The notes: generated from the letters alone by a model not told the origin. Counted from the stretch's first letter, positions 13,045 to 25,281 are shown. The stretch: DNA of 64,000 nucleotides from Holacanthus passer (GCA_025331565.1 JAFREQ010000062.1:1026501-1090500); one strand, 5' to 3'. Numbers and translations: made by a program.

Positions 13045-14145
13045 TTTATTACAGAATCGGTTTCAAAAACAACAAAAACTCCCAACAGCTGTTCAGTGGA
13101 AACTGTTTTCAGACTTTAATGCTCTGTGGAGAAGAGACTCTCATTCTGCCATGATTGTAGTTCACATGGAGTGTGGCGCTCACATCTTCAAACATCACCA
13201 AACAACTACACATCAGTCGGTTACTGAACAATTAACCAAGAGGCATCACACGTTTCACACGACGGCTCAAGTTCAAACATGTAAGTTACTGAATGACCTT
13301 TATTTATCCCCTGTAACATCTTTTATTTTTTGCACAACGTACGAGACACTGAACCCTTAAAACCAAGTTCAAGGTGAATCGTGTCCATGAAAATGTAAAA
13401 CAACAGATGTGAGTAAACAGGCTGTGAGTTAAACTGCAATGAAACTAAATTAATCAAACACAATTACAGTTCAGCTACAGTAAATGAATCCTTTCTTTAG
13501 AGGACAGAAATCTGAATTGCACTTATTGAGCTGATTTAGAAACCACTGCATTCAAAAACAAAGAAGAAAAAACTTAACGTCCTACAAATCAGCAGGTCAA
13601 GATCTTAACGTGTTAAAAATAAGGTGGTTTTAATTATTACAATCTGTAAGTCTGCTACGTTTGCATAGTTCAAATAAAACCTGTAGTTTCATTCACACAT
13701 GAAGGGCAACAATGTTAAGGCATCGAAGAAATCTCCCAACACTCAGACACATCTACTTTAGCTTAATGATCATCTGAGAACTAGGAAATAAATAGTAGAT
13801 AGATTATCTAGTATGTGTCATTATTTTATACGACATACAGCTTGAAGGACTGGAGGTAAAGTGACACGAGTTTCAGTAATGTGTGTGTAAATGGCTTCTT
13901 CTGTCCAAAGAACAGTCCAAGACCTACATCATCGATCATAAACGCAGCACATCCTCACATTCAAGAAGCTGCAACCAGGAAAGTTTGACATTTTTGAAAA
14001 ATGACTGAAACAATTAATCAGTTATCAAAATAATTGGCAATTAGTTGGTGGAGTTTTGATCTAAAAATTTTGATGTTTATGATAACTGACGTGAAGAAAA
14101 TTTGAGCTTTAACTTTAACCCTGGTTTCCCTCCTGCTTCCTCGCC
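13045..14145 (-). other. PHKA1: PHKA1 3' UTR with polyadenylation signal
   Basis: Downstream of the PHKA1 stop (14146) the minus strand has AATAAA candidates at 13299-13304 and 13045-13050, giving a 3' UTR of about 0.85-1.1 kb. The UTR contains part of a dispersed repeat at about 13970-14080. Which signal is used cannot be told from sequence. Confidence 0.5.
13970..14080. repeat. Dispersed AT-rich repeat (AATTAATCAGTTAT family)
   Basis: Text of the type ACAATTAATCAGTTATCAAAATAATTGGC resembles a very common teleost interspersed repeat containing GATTAATTATTG motifs. Related stretches occur near 16060, 23600, 26450 and 59930 in this window. Family name not assigned. Confidence 0.45.
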
Positions 14146-15576
<1,431 letters not shown>

Positions 15577-15727
15577 CTGAGAGGCAGAAAAGGAACAGAA
15601 AGGAGGGGAGAGAAACAAAAATGATGCACAAAATGAAAAGCACAAAAGCAGGCAGGTAAGAGACGGAAACAACCAAACAGCCCCAAAGCCGATGAACTCT
15701 GGCTTCTTTCATGAGACAATGAGACTC

Positions 15728-15760
<33 letters not shown>
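15728..15760. repeat. (GCA)11 trinucleotide repeat
   Basis: Eleven uninterrupted GCA units lie in the PHKA1 intron just upstream (in transcript order) of the GMRSHS exon. On the transcript strand they read as CTG repeats. It is intronic, so no polyglutamine or polyleucine is made. Confidence 0.95.
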
Positions 15761-15761
<1 letters not shown>

Positions 15762-15949
15762 GAGTCAGAATCAGGATGTGAAATGAGAGAAATCAGGTTA
15801 GAAAACAAATGAGATTAATTCACTGTTGAGCAAGTCCCGAAGAAAAAGCATGTTGAAACCGAGGCGGCTCCAAACTCACACACAAGTGAAACTTAAACTT
15901 AGACAGAAAATTCATGAGCAACAATTTGAATTCTTTTTTAAATTATTTA

Positions 15950-16150
15950 TCAAGCAGAAATAACAAATATTTAAGTTTCTCAGATGTAAAAACAAGCTGC
16001 TCTTCTTCCACTTACATTAAAATAAATTGGACATATTTGACTTCTGGGCTTTAATTTTCTGGCATTATGACCAAAAAATTACTCAGAAAATATTCAGCAG
16101 ATTGATAAAGAAAACAATTATTAGTTGCAGCTTTGCTAATAATAAATAAT
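15950..16150. repeat. Dispersed AT-rich repeat fragment
   Basis: GATTGATAAAGAAAACAATTATTAGTTGCAGC and neighbouring AT-rich text resemble the same teleost interspersed repeat as at 13970-14080. Degenerate copy in an intron. Confidence 0.4.
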
Positions 16151-16320
16151 CATTAGCTGCAGATATGAAAGTCGCAGCTCTGTGAGACTGAAATTAGGCA
16201 GCAGAGTGTTAATGTCTCAGTCGATCTGCTCCATTAAGTTTAGCTGATGTTGGTTATTTATTTCAGATGAATTAACAACCAGAAAACCAACGTGGTTATT
16301 ATTGTTATTGTTGTTGTCAC

Positions 16321-16350
16321 CTTGCGAGTGAAGGGCAGTGACTGGTCGAG
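16321..16350 (-). CDS. PHKA1: PHKA1 mini-exon E (30 nt, LDQSLPFTRK)
   Basis: TTTCAG precedes and GTGACA follows a 30-nt phase-0 segment encoding LDQSLPFTRK. It sits last in the mini-exon cluster and has the same kind of weak donor. It is diverged in sequence, so it may be a true separate small exon or a decayed relative of copies A-D. Inclusion does not disturb the frame. Confidence 0.55.
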
Positions 16351-16755
16351 CTGAAACGGAGACAAAAAAAATCCACTTTGCATCACAGACTTTAACTTCC
16401 TGTTTACACCCAGATCCACGTTCACCACCTGTTTCTCCTCATGAGTTGTGACTTTGCAGTTCACTAACAAAATCCACACTGATTTTCTGGCTATCGCTGC
16501 ATATGAATCAGCTGTTTCACGGATAATTTCAAATTCAACAAGTCAAAACTGAGTCGAATCGCTGACACCACAACCACCACCACCACCATCATCATCATCA
16601 CTGCTTTGATCAGCTCTGTCAACCTGCGAATCTGCATCAGAATAAAATTAAAACGTTATGACTTTGATTTCATTCCTCAACAGCCGATTTACCACGATCA
16701 AATCTCTCTTCCTCGCCTCTTACAGATTCTCATTCATGAATTTCATTATCGTCAC

Positions 16756-16791
16756 CTTAACTGAGTCAGTCAGAGACACCCTGCGCTCCAC
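16756..16791 (-). CDS. PHKA1: PHKA1 cassette mini-exon D (VERRVSLTDSVK)
   Basis: A 36-nt phase-0 exon bounded by TGTGTTGCAG and GTGACGAT. It encodes VERRVSLTDSVK. This is the only copy with two consecutive arginines at -3 and -2 of the serine (RRVS), the classical PKA site. From memory it is also the closest to the mammalian VEFRRLSIS segment. Confidence 0.75.
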
Positions 16792-16968
16792 CTGCAACAC
16801 AGGAGACACAATCACTGACATGAAATGTTGGAGCCAGATGCAAAGCAAGATTCCTTCTCACACAGCGAAGTCAATAATAACATCCATCTCAACATCGCTG
16901 AAATTCATCCCCACAACTGCACAGCCAGGTGAGTTAACTCCTCTCAACATCATCATCATCATCATCAC

Positions 16969-17004
16969 CTCCAAGACGGGATCTGTCAAAGACAACCTTG
17001 GTTC
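16969..17004 (-). CDS. PHKA1: PHKA1 cassette mini-exon C (EPRLSLTDPVLE)
   Basis: A 36-nt phase-0 exon preceded by GATCCAG and followed by GTGATGATGATG. It encodes EPRLSLTDPVLE. Relative to copies A and B it lacks one residue at the start and has one more at the end, so its alignment is shifted while total length is kept. Its acceptor differs from the TTGCAG type used by A, B and D. Confidence 0.65.
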
Positions 17005-17478
17005 CTGGATCGAAACAAAGACAAAACAAGCAGCGTTACAAAGCTGACGATTCATCCTTGACCTTTGAAACAGCAGCACAATCTCTCGCTTTATCAACAG
17101 ATGGAGTTTCTTTTGTTCAAGTTCGAGGTTTCCATGATTCGCAGGACTTCTCATCCATGTTGGGTAAAAAGTTGAGCTTCACACTTTATTCTCACAAAAG
17201 AAGCTCGACTCAAGATTAAAGCTCTGGAAAAAGGCAAGTCAACGTGACTTAACGTGGATGAGAAGTCCTACGAGTCTGAAACTCTGTGATGACTGAGCGT
17301 ACTCCATCTGATGATGAAGGCAGCATGAAGCAGGTGAAAGCTCGGGAACATATTTCAATTGTGACTGACAGAAATTATGAGAGCTATGAGAAAGTCCCTG
17401 TTGATATTCTGATAGATCTGATTGGTGATGTTTACATGGAAGGTGAATTAACACCTACAGCTTCATCTGGATTTTTAC

Positions 17479-17558
17479 AACCCTGATTCTAAAAACACTG
17501 AGACGCTGTGAGAAACATAAATTGATTTACAGTGTCCCAGCTTTTTGAAATCAGGGTT
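17479..17558. mobile_element. Short MITE with ~16-bp inverted ends
   Basis: AACCCTGATTCTAAAAA at the left end matches, as an inverted repeat, the right end TTTTTGAAATCAGGGTT with few mismatches. The interior has GAGACGCTGTGAGAAAC and CAGTGTCCCAGC. This resembles a teleost element whose ends read CCCTGATTCCAAAAAAGTTGGGACGC. The copy is about 80 bp and lies between mini-exons B and C. Confidence 0.6.
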
Positions 17559-17644
17559 CATTTATTAACAACTGACAGTGTAAAAGAGAAGGAAGGAGCA
17601 GATATAATACTGCGATAGTTAATGATCCTTCATGTGATCATCAC

Positions 17645-17680
17645 CTTCAGTGGATCCGTCAGGGACAACCTGTGCTCCGC
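17645..17680 (-). CDS. PHKA1: PHKA1 cassette mini-exon B (AEHRLSLTDPLK)
   Basis: A 36-nt phase-0 exon preceded by TGTGTTGCAG and followed by GTGATGAT. It encodes AEHRLSLTDPLK and matches copy A at 28 of 36 bases by hand count. Most changes between them are conservative or confined to the ends, which argues that both are under coding constraint. Confidence 0.75.
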
Positions 17681-17951
17681 CTGCAACACAAAAACCAAGT
17701 CATAAATAAATCAGTCAACAAGCTGCTCCGGTGATTTATTTAAAACTGAAGGTGTCGACCTCAACACTGAATTAATGGGAACGATTAATAATTCTTCAGG
17801 AGCAAAATCTCAATCTCCCCAGTTCATCCAATATCAGCTTCACGGTTTTTCTGAATTATTTCCACTTTTCTCCTCCAGTTTTCATTTCTCCACAATTATC
17901 CAGGTGAATTATCACCTAATCTGATTCGACAGCTACATTCATCATCATCAC

Positions 17952-17987
17952 CTTACTGGGATCCGTCAAAGACAACCTGTGCTCCAG
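17952..17987 (-). CDS. PHKA1: PHKA1 cassette mini-exon A (LEHRLSLTDPSK)
   Basis: A 36-nt phase-0 exon preceded by TTTTTGCAG and followed by GTGATGATGATG. It encodes LEHRLSLTDPSK. It is the first cassette copy in transcript order, 260 nt after the exon ending SDMKL. Confidence 0.75.
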
Positions 17988-18247
17988 CTGCAAAAAGACA
18001 CAAGTCAGTTTGCCAACAAAGCACAACATTTTCAAAATAAGATCCTCTTCTCTCTTAATCTCCACCCAGACCAGTTCAGCATCGTCAGGATCTCTTTCAT
18101 TGAGGCCCAGAGAGCCTCCAACAGTCCTCAAAAACATGATGGAATATTATGGTGATACAATTCAAAGTGTGTTAAAAATAGAATTCTTTTACTACTTCTA
18201 CTTCTAAGTGAAAGTAGTGTGTTCCTCTCTCGACCACGGTGTCCTAC

Positions 18248-18567
18248 CAACTTCATGTCGCTCTTCAGTTTGCTGATGCCGGCTCTCTCGCTCTTGGTGG
18301 CGCCCACATTGCCCAGGTGATGGATGGAGATGGCAGGACTGATGCCGATGTCTGTCTCTCTTACTGTGGAAGAAAATGGAACTTATGGCAACATAAGAAA
18401 TAAGAGCGACAGAACAGAATCTGATTGGCTGTGTGTGTGATACAGGATTTGATTGGTGGACTGACCGCTGCGCTGCACTCCGAACTCTTTCCCACTGAGG
18501 ATGTGATGCAGGAGATTCTTCAGTTCTGACGGACTGAGGCTCATCAGGCTCTCTGTGGCCTCCTCTC

Positions 18568-18610
<43 letters not shown>

Positions 18611-19581
18611 TCACAATTCTCTAACATTTCACAGACCAAACTATGAATTGATTCACTGAGGATATAATATCATATGACCTCCTCTCCTTCCTGTCCTACC
18701 TGAGCAGTTGAGTGACTGGGAGAGTTCGGTGGCCATGACCTGGATGATGAGTCCAATCCGGAGCCTGAACATCTCACTGAACAGGTTGGGCTGAGTCCTT
18801 ATGCTCATAGCCAGGTACACCATGATCTCCTGGAGACGGAGGGAGACACATTAAAGGGGACGTGAGGACAAACACCCAGGTGACAGCGGAGCATGTGACT
18901 CACCTGAGTGAGTATGGCCACGGTGATGTTGTTGTCGCTGGCCTCGTCGATGAGGGCAGCCAGCTGGTCTGGAGGGATGGGAGCGGTGATGGTCTTCTCT
19001 CTGGGCTCGGGAGGTAGACCGACTGTCAGGTGCTTCTGGTGGGCCAGCAAATCAGAGCAGGCCTACGAACGGGCAGCGACCAATCAGAAAAGAGCACTTG
19101 GAAACATGAGCTAATGCTAATGAGCTTTTCCACCATATTTGACAGAAATCCATCCACAGGTTTCTCAGGCTGAGTAAAGAAAACAGGAGTGCGTGTCGTA
19201 CCGAGTCGAGCTCCTCCACCTTCTTCCTCAGCACGCCAGAGATCATCCTGATGAGGCCCCACTGTTTGAGCTCACCTGCCTTCTCATAAAGGTCGGTCAG
19301 CAGAGATCTCACCGTGGTGCCTTTACCGTGCAGATGGGTGTCCCAGTCCATTCCCCTGTGATGAAAACAAACGCACATGAACACAGAGAGTCAAATGAGG
19401 GCAGCACAGACAAAGTGCAGACAGAGACATCTCACTTGTCTTTGAAGAGGATGTAGAGGATATCAGCCTGGTCCTGGAGACTCTGCGTGTCTTTCAGCAG
19501 CTGGGCCAAAGCGTTGTAGTCGATGGCTCCGCTGGGATCTCTGGGGATGCCGCTCTCTGTTGTGACCTTCACCTCTGGACA
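18248..19581 (-). CDS. PHKA1: PHKA1 exons 21-26
   Basis: Exons in transcript order: 19436-19581 (CPEVKVTTESG to LFKDK), 19202-19355 (GMDWDTHLHGKG), 18904-19062 (ACSDLLAHQKHLTVGLPPEP), 18700-18829 (EIMVYLAMSIRTQPNLFSEM), 18466-18567 (GEEATESLMSLSPSELKNLL) and 18248-18363 (VRETDIGISPAISIHHLG). Phases carry through to give roughly residues 740-1008. The text follows the human alpha subunit closely, for example the LLHHILSGKEFGV block and the ISPAISIH block before the phosphorylation region. The acceptor of 18466-18567 directly abuts a (TG)18 repeat and has no pyrimidine tract of its own. Confidence 0.95.
18571..18607. repeat. (CA)18 microsatellite at a PHKA1 acceptor
   Basis: A pure 37-bp CA run that reads (TG)18 on the transcript strand. 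Only TAG separates it from the exon starting at 18567. Confidence 0.97.
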
Positions 19582-19674
19582 CTGGAGGACACAGGTGGAA
19601 AGTTCAAGACGAAGCTGGATGAGAATGTAGTGTCTGAAGGGATAGAAGGATGGTGAATAGTCTGAACTACACAC

Positions 19675-22380
19675 CTCAGCTTCTTGCGGCCCACAGCCCT
19701 CTGGGAGGTTCAGGTTGAGGGACGGTTGAGGGGAGCCGAACAGCTTGTTTGGCAGGTACATGTTGACATCTGGACAAAAAATGAAACCAAGAGAAGTCTG
19801 GTGTCAGTGAGTGTCAATGTCTTCAGAAGGTTCCTAAAACACTCAAATGTTGGATCCACTCACTGTGCACGTTGAGGTCCTGAGCCTTGTTCATCAGAGA
19901 CACCATCTCCTTGGTTTTGGTGGCCACGGCCTTGAACCTCCCCAGACCTCCGACCTGCTTTTTGGGCTTCTTGGGGACAGCGTGAGCCAGCAGGTGGTCC
20001 AGGTACTGGGCCAGGTCGTCAGCCTCTGGAGAGGACGGAGACAGAGGGACAGAGAAAATAAAAGAGGGAATGAGGGACAAAGGGGAGATGATGAAGGAGG
20101 ATCGAGACCAAAAGAGAAATGACGAAGAGCAGAAAATCTTTATCAAGTTTAAAATACCAACAGATTCAACTCACCTTTATTGAGTGAACACACGGGTCGA
20201 GAAACAGTCAGAGGCATTCATGAAATACATTACAACATCTGAACAATATTACAAGTGTTGTTACTTGAAAGCATGTTTTAAAATGTTTGATATATTCTAC
20301 AGGAATTCAAATATTGTTAATACTGTTGTATAGACACGATGCTGTTAAGCAACAGCCCTCACTGTGGGAGAGCAGCAGTAGTGGATATTAAAAAATCACC
20401 ATATGCAATAAAAACAAAAAAACAAAAAATAAAACATTATCTGCATGGCTATGTGCATCCAGGACTACCTGTGTGTGAGGTGTTAGCTGAACTGACATGC
20501 TTCATCATTCACAGTCAAAGTCTGCAGGCAAAGATGCTGCCAAATCCATTCACTGAGAGCGATTTTAAAACAGACATGTGCATTAAATAAAGACAGATGT
20601 GCTCTGAATGCAACAAAACCTGCTGTGTGACTGTCAGTGTTTTTAGTGCTGTCCGATTCCTGTTGAAAAACAACTTTACAGTCTGTTAATTTGAGTTCAT
20701 CGGCTGTTTTAATGTTTTTAATTATGTGCTGATGCAACAGAAGCAAAGCAGGATTTGTGAACACATTCAACAAGCTACAGAGGCACAGATCAGTGCAGGG
20801 AGGATGGGGAGAAAGGATTAGTGAGAATCTGCAACAGGTTCCTTAGTTTCATGTTGTGTTTTAAATGAGATAATTCGTTAGTAATCAATATTAAGAGTTA
20901 TTAATGTTTTGTCACCGTTCCTCCCCGTCCATCCATCAATCTGTCTTTTTTCTTACCATCATCACAACGCAACTCATGCACGTATCCAGCGCTGTCACCC
21001 TCATCATCATCATCATACTCTTCGTCGTGGCGGCTCATGCTGCCAGAAGGCTTACCGTCCAGGAAGCTCAGGTGAGCAAAGCAGGAAGTGGTCAAGAACT
21101 CCGACAGCTTCCCCGTCTGGATCCTGGGGAAGAGGAGGAGGAGGAAGAGGAGGAGGAGGAGGAGGAAGAGGAAGAGGAAGAGGAGGAGGAAGAGGAAGAG
21201 GAGGAGGAAGAGGAAGAGGAGGAGGAAGAGGAAGAAATCAACCACTGGCGTTGAATAGTTTTGCACCTGTTGCTTTAAGTGTTTTTATGTCACACATACT
21301 TATGACTTTGATCTGACAAAAACATCAAGACAATATATGACATGACCTCTGTGTTGACTGCACCACTCACCTCGCTCCTCCATAATATCCATCCTGTAGC
21401 TTCTTCAGTGTAGCCAAGACTGCAGGGTCCAGGTCTGTGTGGTCCTCAGCTGAAACACACACCAAACATCTTCAACAGCTGAATTTAAGACATTTTCCAA
21501 CACTTTTTAAGGCGTTATATTGAGACAACTTGTAGATACATGGTGTGTGTGTGTGTGTACTTACTCAGCATACTCTGTGAAATGGGAAAGGTGACGGTGG
21601 GGCGTCCGGTCATCCTCCACCTGGACGAGAGGTAGGCGATTTCTGTCCTCAACATCTCCACGATCATTTTGTTGTCCAACGCCAAGTAGAACTGCTGGTG
21701 GTCGATGAACTGGAGAGTTTCCATGGGGAGAAACGGAGGGATGATGAGAAAGTTGAAAGGAAAAATGTGACTTTTTTGGTTATTGCTATGTTTTTAAGCT
21801 ATGAAATTTATTCTTATTAACCTGAGGTGTGAATGAGAACATGGTGTTTCTGATGATGTAGAACTTGGAGGTTCCCAGAACTCCTATTCTCCTGTAGGGT
21901 CGTCCTGTCAGACCCAGCCTCGGGTTACGACCTGCAACAGAGCACTGGGTGTCTAAAGCATTCCTCTAAGGATAAATTACTGTCATCAGTCAAAGTTGTC
22001 ATCTCTGATCTGAAGAAAGAGCTATAAGAAAATGTCCTCCGAGGTCGTACCGAGTCTGGCGTAGATGTGGCTCAGGACTCTGGAGGGCTGCACGTGGATG
22101 GGATGGATGTCAGCAACCGTCTCCACATCGATTCCATTCTTCAGCAGCAGCTCTTTAATCTCCTCAGTCTCTGCCAGGATTGACACTACAAGAGGAAAGA
22201 GAAGCTTTGAACACCTCACACATTTCAGTGGGAGTTTACCCAGAATTTCCAAAACCGATCAGGGACTGAAACACATGCTGGCGCCTCATCTGGAAACTCA
22301 CCCTGCACGACCACGTCAGGTTTGGGGATGGTGGCGAAACGTCGGTTCAGAGGGTCAATCTCTCCGGGAGCCAGAAATCC
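19675..22380 (-). CDS. PHKA1: PHKA1 exons 13-20
   Basis: Exons in transcript order: 22302-22380, 22051-22185, 21822-21931, 21565-21709, 21371-21449, 20957-21123, 19864-20025 and 19675-19769. They encode about residues 416-739 of the alpha subunit, including GFLAPGEIDPLNRRF, VSILAETEEIKELL, GRPYRRIGVLGTSKFY, FIDHQQFYLALDNKMIVEML, RWRMTGRPTVTFPIS and TGKLSEFLTTSCFAHLSFLD. Exon 20957-21123 carries an acidic stretch (DEEYDDDDEGD), in the region skipped in the mammalian alpha-prime isoform. That exon's acceptor is preceded by a 112-nt homopurine tract on the plus strand. The following exon starts EADDLAQYLDHLLAHAVPKK. All splice phases are consistent. Confidence 0.95.
21126..21237. repeat. 112-nt homopurine/homopyrimidine tract
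   Basis: The plus strand is only A and G (GGA and GAA units) from 21126 to 21237. On the PHKA1 transcript strand it is a pure pyrimidine tract ending two bases before the acceptor CAG. It also yields an artefactual poly-glutamate frame on the plus strand. Confidence 0.97.
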
Positions 22381-22619
22381 CTTCAAATAAAACATGGAAA
22401 AAGCACTAAGAATATTTAGTCCACAATCCAAAGAAAATTAGAAAGATTTTAAGAAATGAGGAATCAAAAGTATAAAACTGTAGCTGGTATAGTTGAAGGT
22501 TGCATCAATCTTCTCATCTAACTCTGCCAGAAAGTGATGTGTCATGTTTATATATGTCAAAATACTGTGTACTATGTTTATATGTTTTTCTTCTGTTAGC
22601 AAATTAAATGGTTGCTCAC

Positions 22620-24603
22620 CTCAGTCAACAAGTTTCCCAGGATGTACAGAGACTGTCCCCATTTCAGAGGACACTTTCCCATCGGGATCCTCTGCACAGA
22701 GTGAGGGTTCATATACTCCTCCTCCACCTGGTGTCATATAAAACAAACAACAGAACAAAACAGTGTTTAAGCTAAAGTATAAAAAATGTTGCATAAATCA
22801 GAGTAGATACAACAAAAAAACCCTCCAAAGGTCAAGCTGATGAAACCTCTTACAAAGATTCAGAGTGTTATCAAGACTTTCTCCAACTTCCCTCACAGGC
22901 ATCACCTTATCAGCAGGGACACTGTAGAGCTCTGGCAGCAGTCGTATCCCGTCTTTCTGTTTGATCAGGATTCCCTCCAGAGCCTCCTGGTACTCCTGCA
23001 CCTGGATCAGTCAACACAGATTGTATCTAACGTTTGCCTCGTTAATATTCACACAGGATAGAAGGTATTCATACTACATGATGATGCTTTAAACTCACAC
23101 ATGCTGACTGAACTTACCTGTTCGGGGCTGTTGATAAAAATGCCGTCCAGGATGAGGTAGGTCCAGAACAGCGGCCACTCACACTCGATGTTCTCAAACA
23201 GCTTCAGCTCTGCAGACTCGTAATACAGACGGTTTGGATCCTGGACAAACAAAGGAGAACAGACAGAATCAGAGACAGGAAGAACTCTTTGCCGCTGAGC
23301 ACTGTTCTCAAATTACATCAACATGTGTGAGAGAGAACGTAATATCATGGATGTGATATTCTATTGATCTCTGCAGTGAAACTCTTCTTGTTTTCTCTGT
23401 GAGAAAGTTCAAGATTCAAGATTCAAGACGTATCAGGCTTTGCATCTACCTTCACAGGCTGTTTACCTCTTTAGGTGTTTTGTGTCCGTCTCTGAGAAAC
23501 CTGCAGCAGCCGTATCGACCCTGAACAGACACAGAGAGGAAGTCAGCGAGAACAAATTCAACCTAAAAATGCAGCAATGTGGCTATTTCAGTCAGTGTAA
23601 AGGTTCATCAGTTATTTGAAAAATGAATAGAAAGATTAGTTAATAGTTGCAGCCTGACACTCGACTGTGTTAATATGGACAGTAAAGTTCATCTTTGTGC
23701 CGTTTCACCACACTTCTCTGCACCTGCAGTTTAGAGATGATCTCCTCCTTGGTCATGTTGACGATGCTCATGTCTTCAACAGCGAAGGCAGGATACGAGA
23801 TGATAGACAGGACTCCGGCATCCACCTCTTTAGAGATGGACGCTCTGGGCAACATGGACGTGAGGATGGACTGATGAAAGAGACGGAGGAAGAGAAGTGA
23901 GGGATCATTTTGACATTCAACACGTCAATATCAGAGTGTGTATGTGTGTGTGTGTGTACCTGGCAGTGCTGGATGTCATCAGCCAAGGCGTGGACCACAG
24001 ATCCTGGTCCTCCCTTCGCCCCAAACAGGTTGAGGTCATCCAGAGCCTCCAGAGCTGCCTGGAGGACACACAGCGGTCATGTGACCCTCATTAAAACAAA
24101 ACAACAGGATAATATAGTGTAGTGTACTCAAGCTTACGTAGAACAGAGTTTGATTCAAGATGTACTGCTCCTCGCATTATGTTTTTATAAGGTAACCCGG
24201 ATTATATACATTTATACAATTCATTTCAAATGAAGAAATAAATAGATTCCAGCTCAGTGAAGTCCACAGTGCAGCAGAGCGTCAAATAAAGCCTGAGAGA
24301 AACCGGAGCTGATGTTAATAACTGGCGGCTATTTGCTTGTTATCACAACCAGATAACATGAACAAACAATTTTTCCCTTAAATTGTTTCCAGTTAAGTTT
24401 ATTGTTCAAAATTTGCTGTTATCACTGATCGTATCAGAGGAAGTGGTTTTATAGTACAATGCATATCACCTGTAGTGTGTAGCAGTGTAACGTATATACA
24501 TGTTAATAATGCATCATACTGCTGCATATTACAATCAGTTCATGCTCTTTGCTTCTCTAACATGTCCTGCAGGGGTGCATGCTTCCAGAGTCTTAAATTA
24601 AAC

Positions 24604-24648
<45 letters not shown>

Positions 24649-25243
24649 GTGTGCGCTGAGTACTGCGAGTGCCATTCTTGGGAGACCACAGAGAACCTGA
24701 TACCTCCTGTAGGCTGCAGCCAAGGACGGCGCTGGGTCGGACACAGACAGACAGCTTCCTGTTGTGTGGAAACTCATCAATGTTTTCTTTACACTGAAGA
24801 CTTTGACTTCTCCACGTTATAAAATTCTTTAAAAAAATATCCTATAACATAAAAAACATGCTCCCATTTAGAAGAAAATAAGGCTGCCACCAAGAGTATT
24901 ATAATTAATTAATTAATAGTAATATAATTTTTAAGAAACTGAAAATGTTAACCAAACAGCAGCATTATATTTTTTCTACTAACATCAGGAAGCACTGCTG
25001 CTCCTGTGTGCACCAAAACAAAGTCCTTCATCTGATCCGGAGTGAGTCTGGAGAGTCCGGGTCGTCTAAAGGTCAGTGTAAAGGCCGTCGCCGTGACTAG
25101 ACACCTTCCAGAGCCTGCCAGAGATTCTTTTACTGAAGCACCTGTTCTGCTTTCACTCAGCACTCAGGCGCTGGTTCTCCTCCATCTACCTGCTTCCCAC
25201 TGTTCCAACTCCAGTATCACACTCAGGACAAAGACACGTGATG

Positions 25244-25281
<38 letters not shown>

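Noticed and set aside
20904..21254. Plus-strand frame ending in a long poly-glutamate run
   Set aside because: It is the complement of a PHKA1 exon plus the homopurine tract at its acceptor. No independent gene.
24948..25163. Minus-strand frame with LSRLTPDQMKDFVLVHTGA
   Set aside because: It sits in the PHKA1 intron between exons 6 and 7. It reads protein-like, but the phase does not fit between those exons and I cannot place it in a family.
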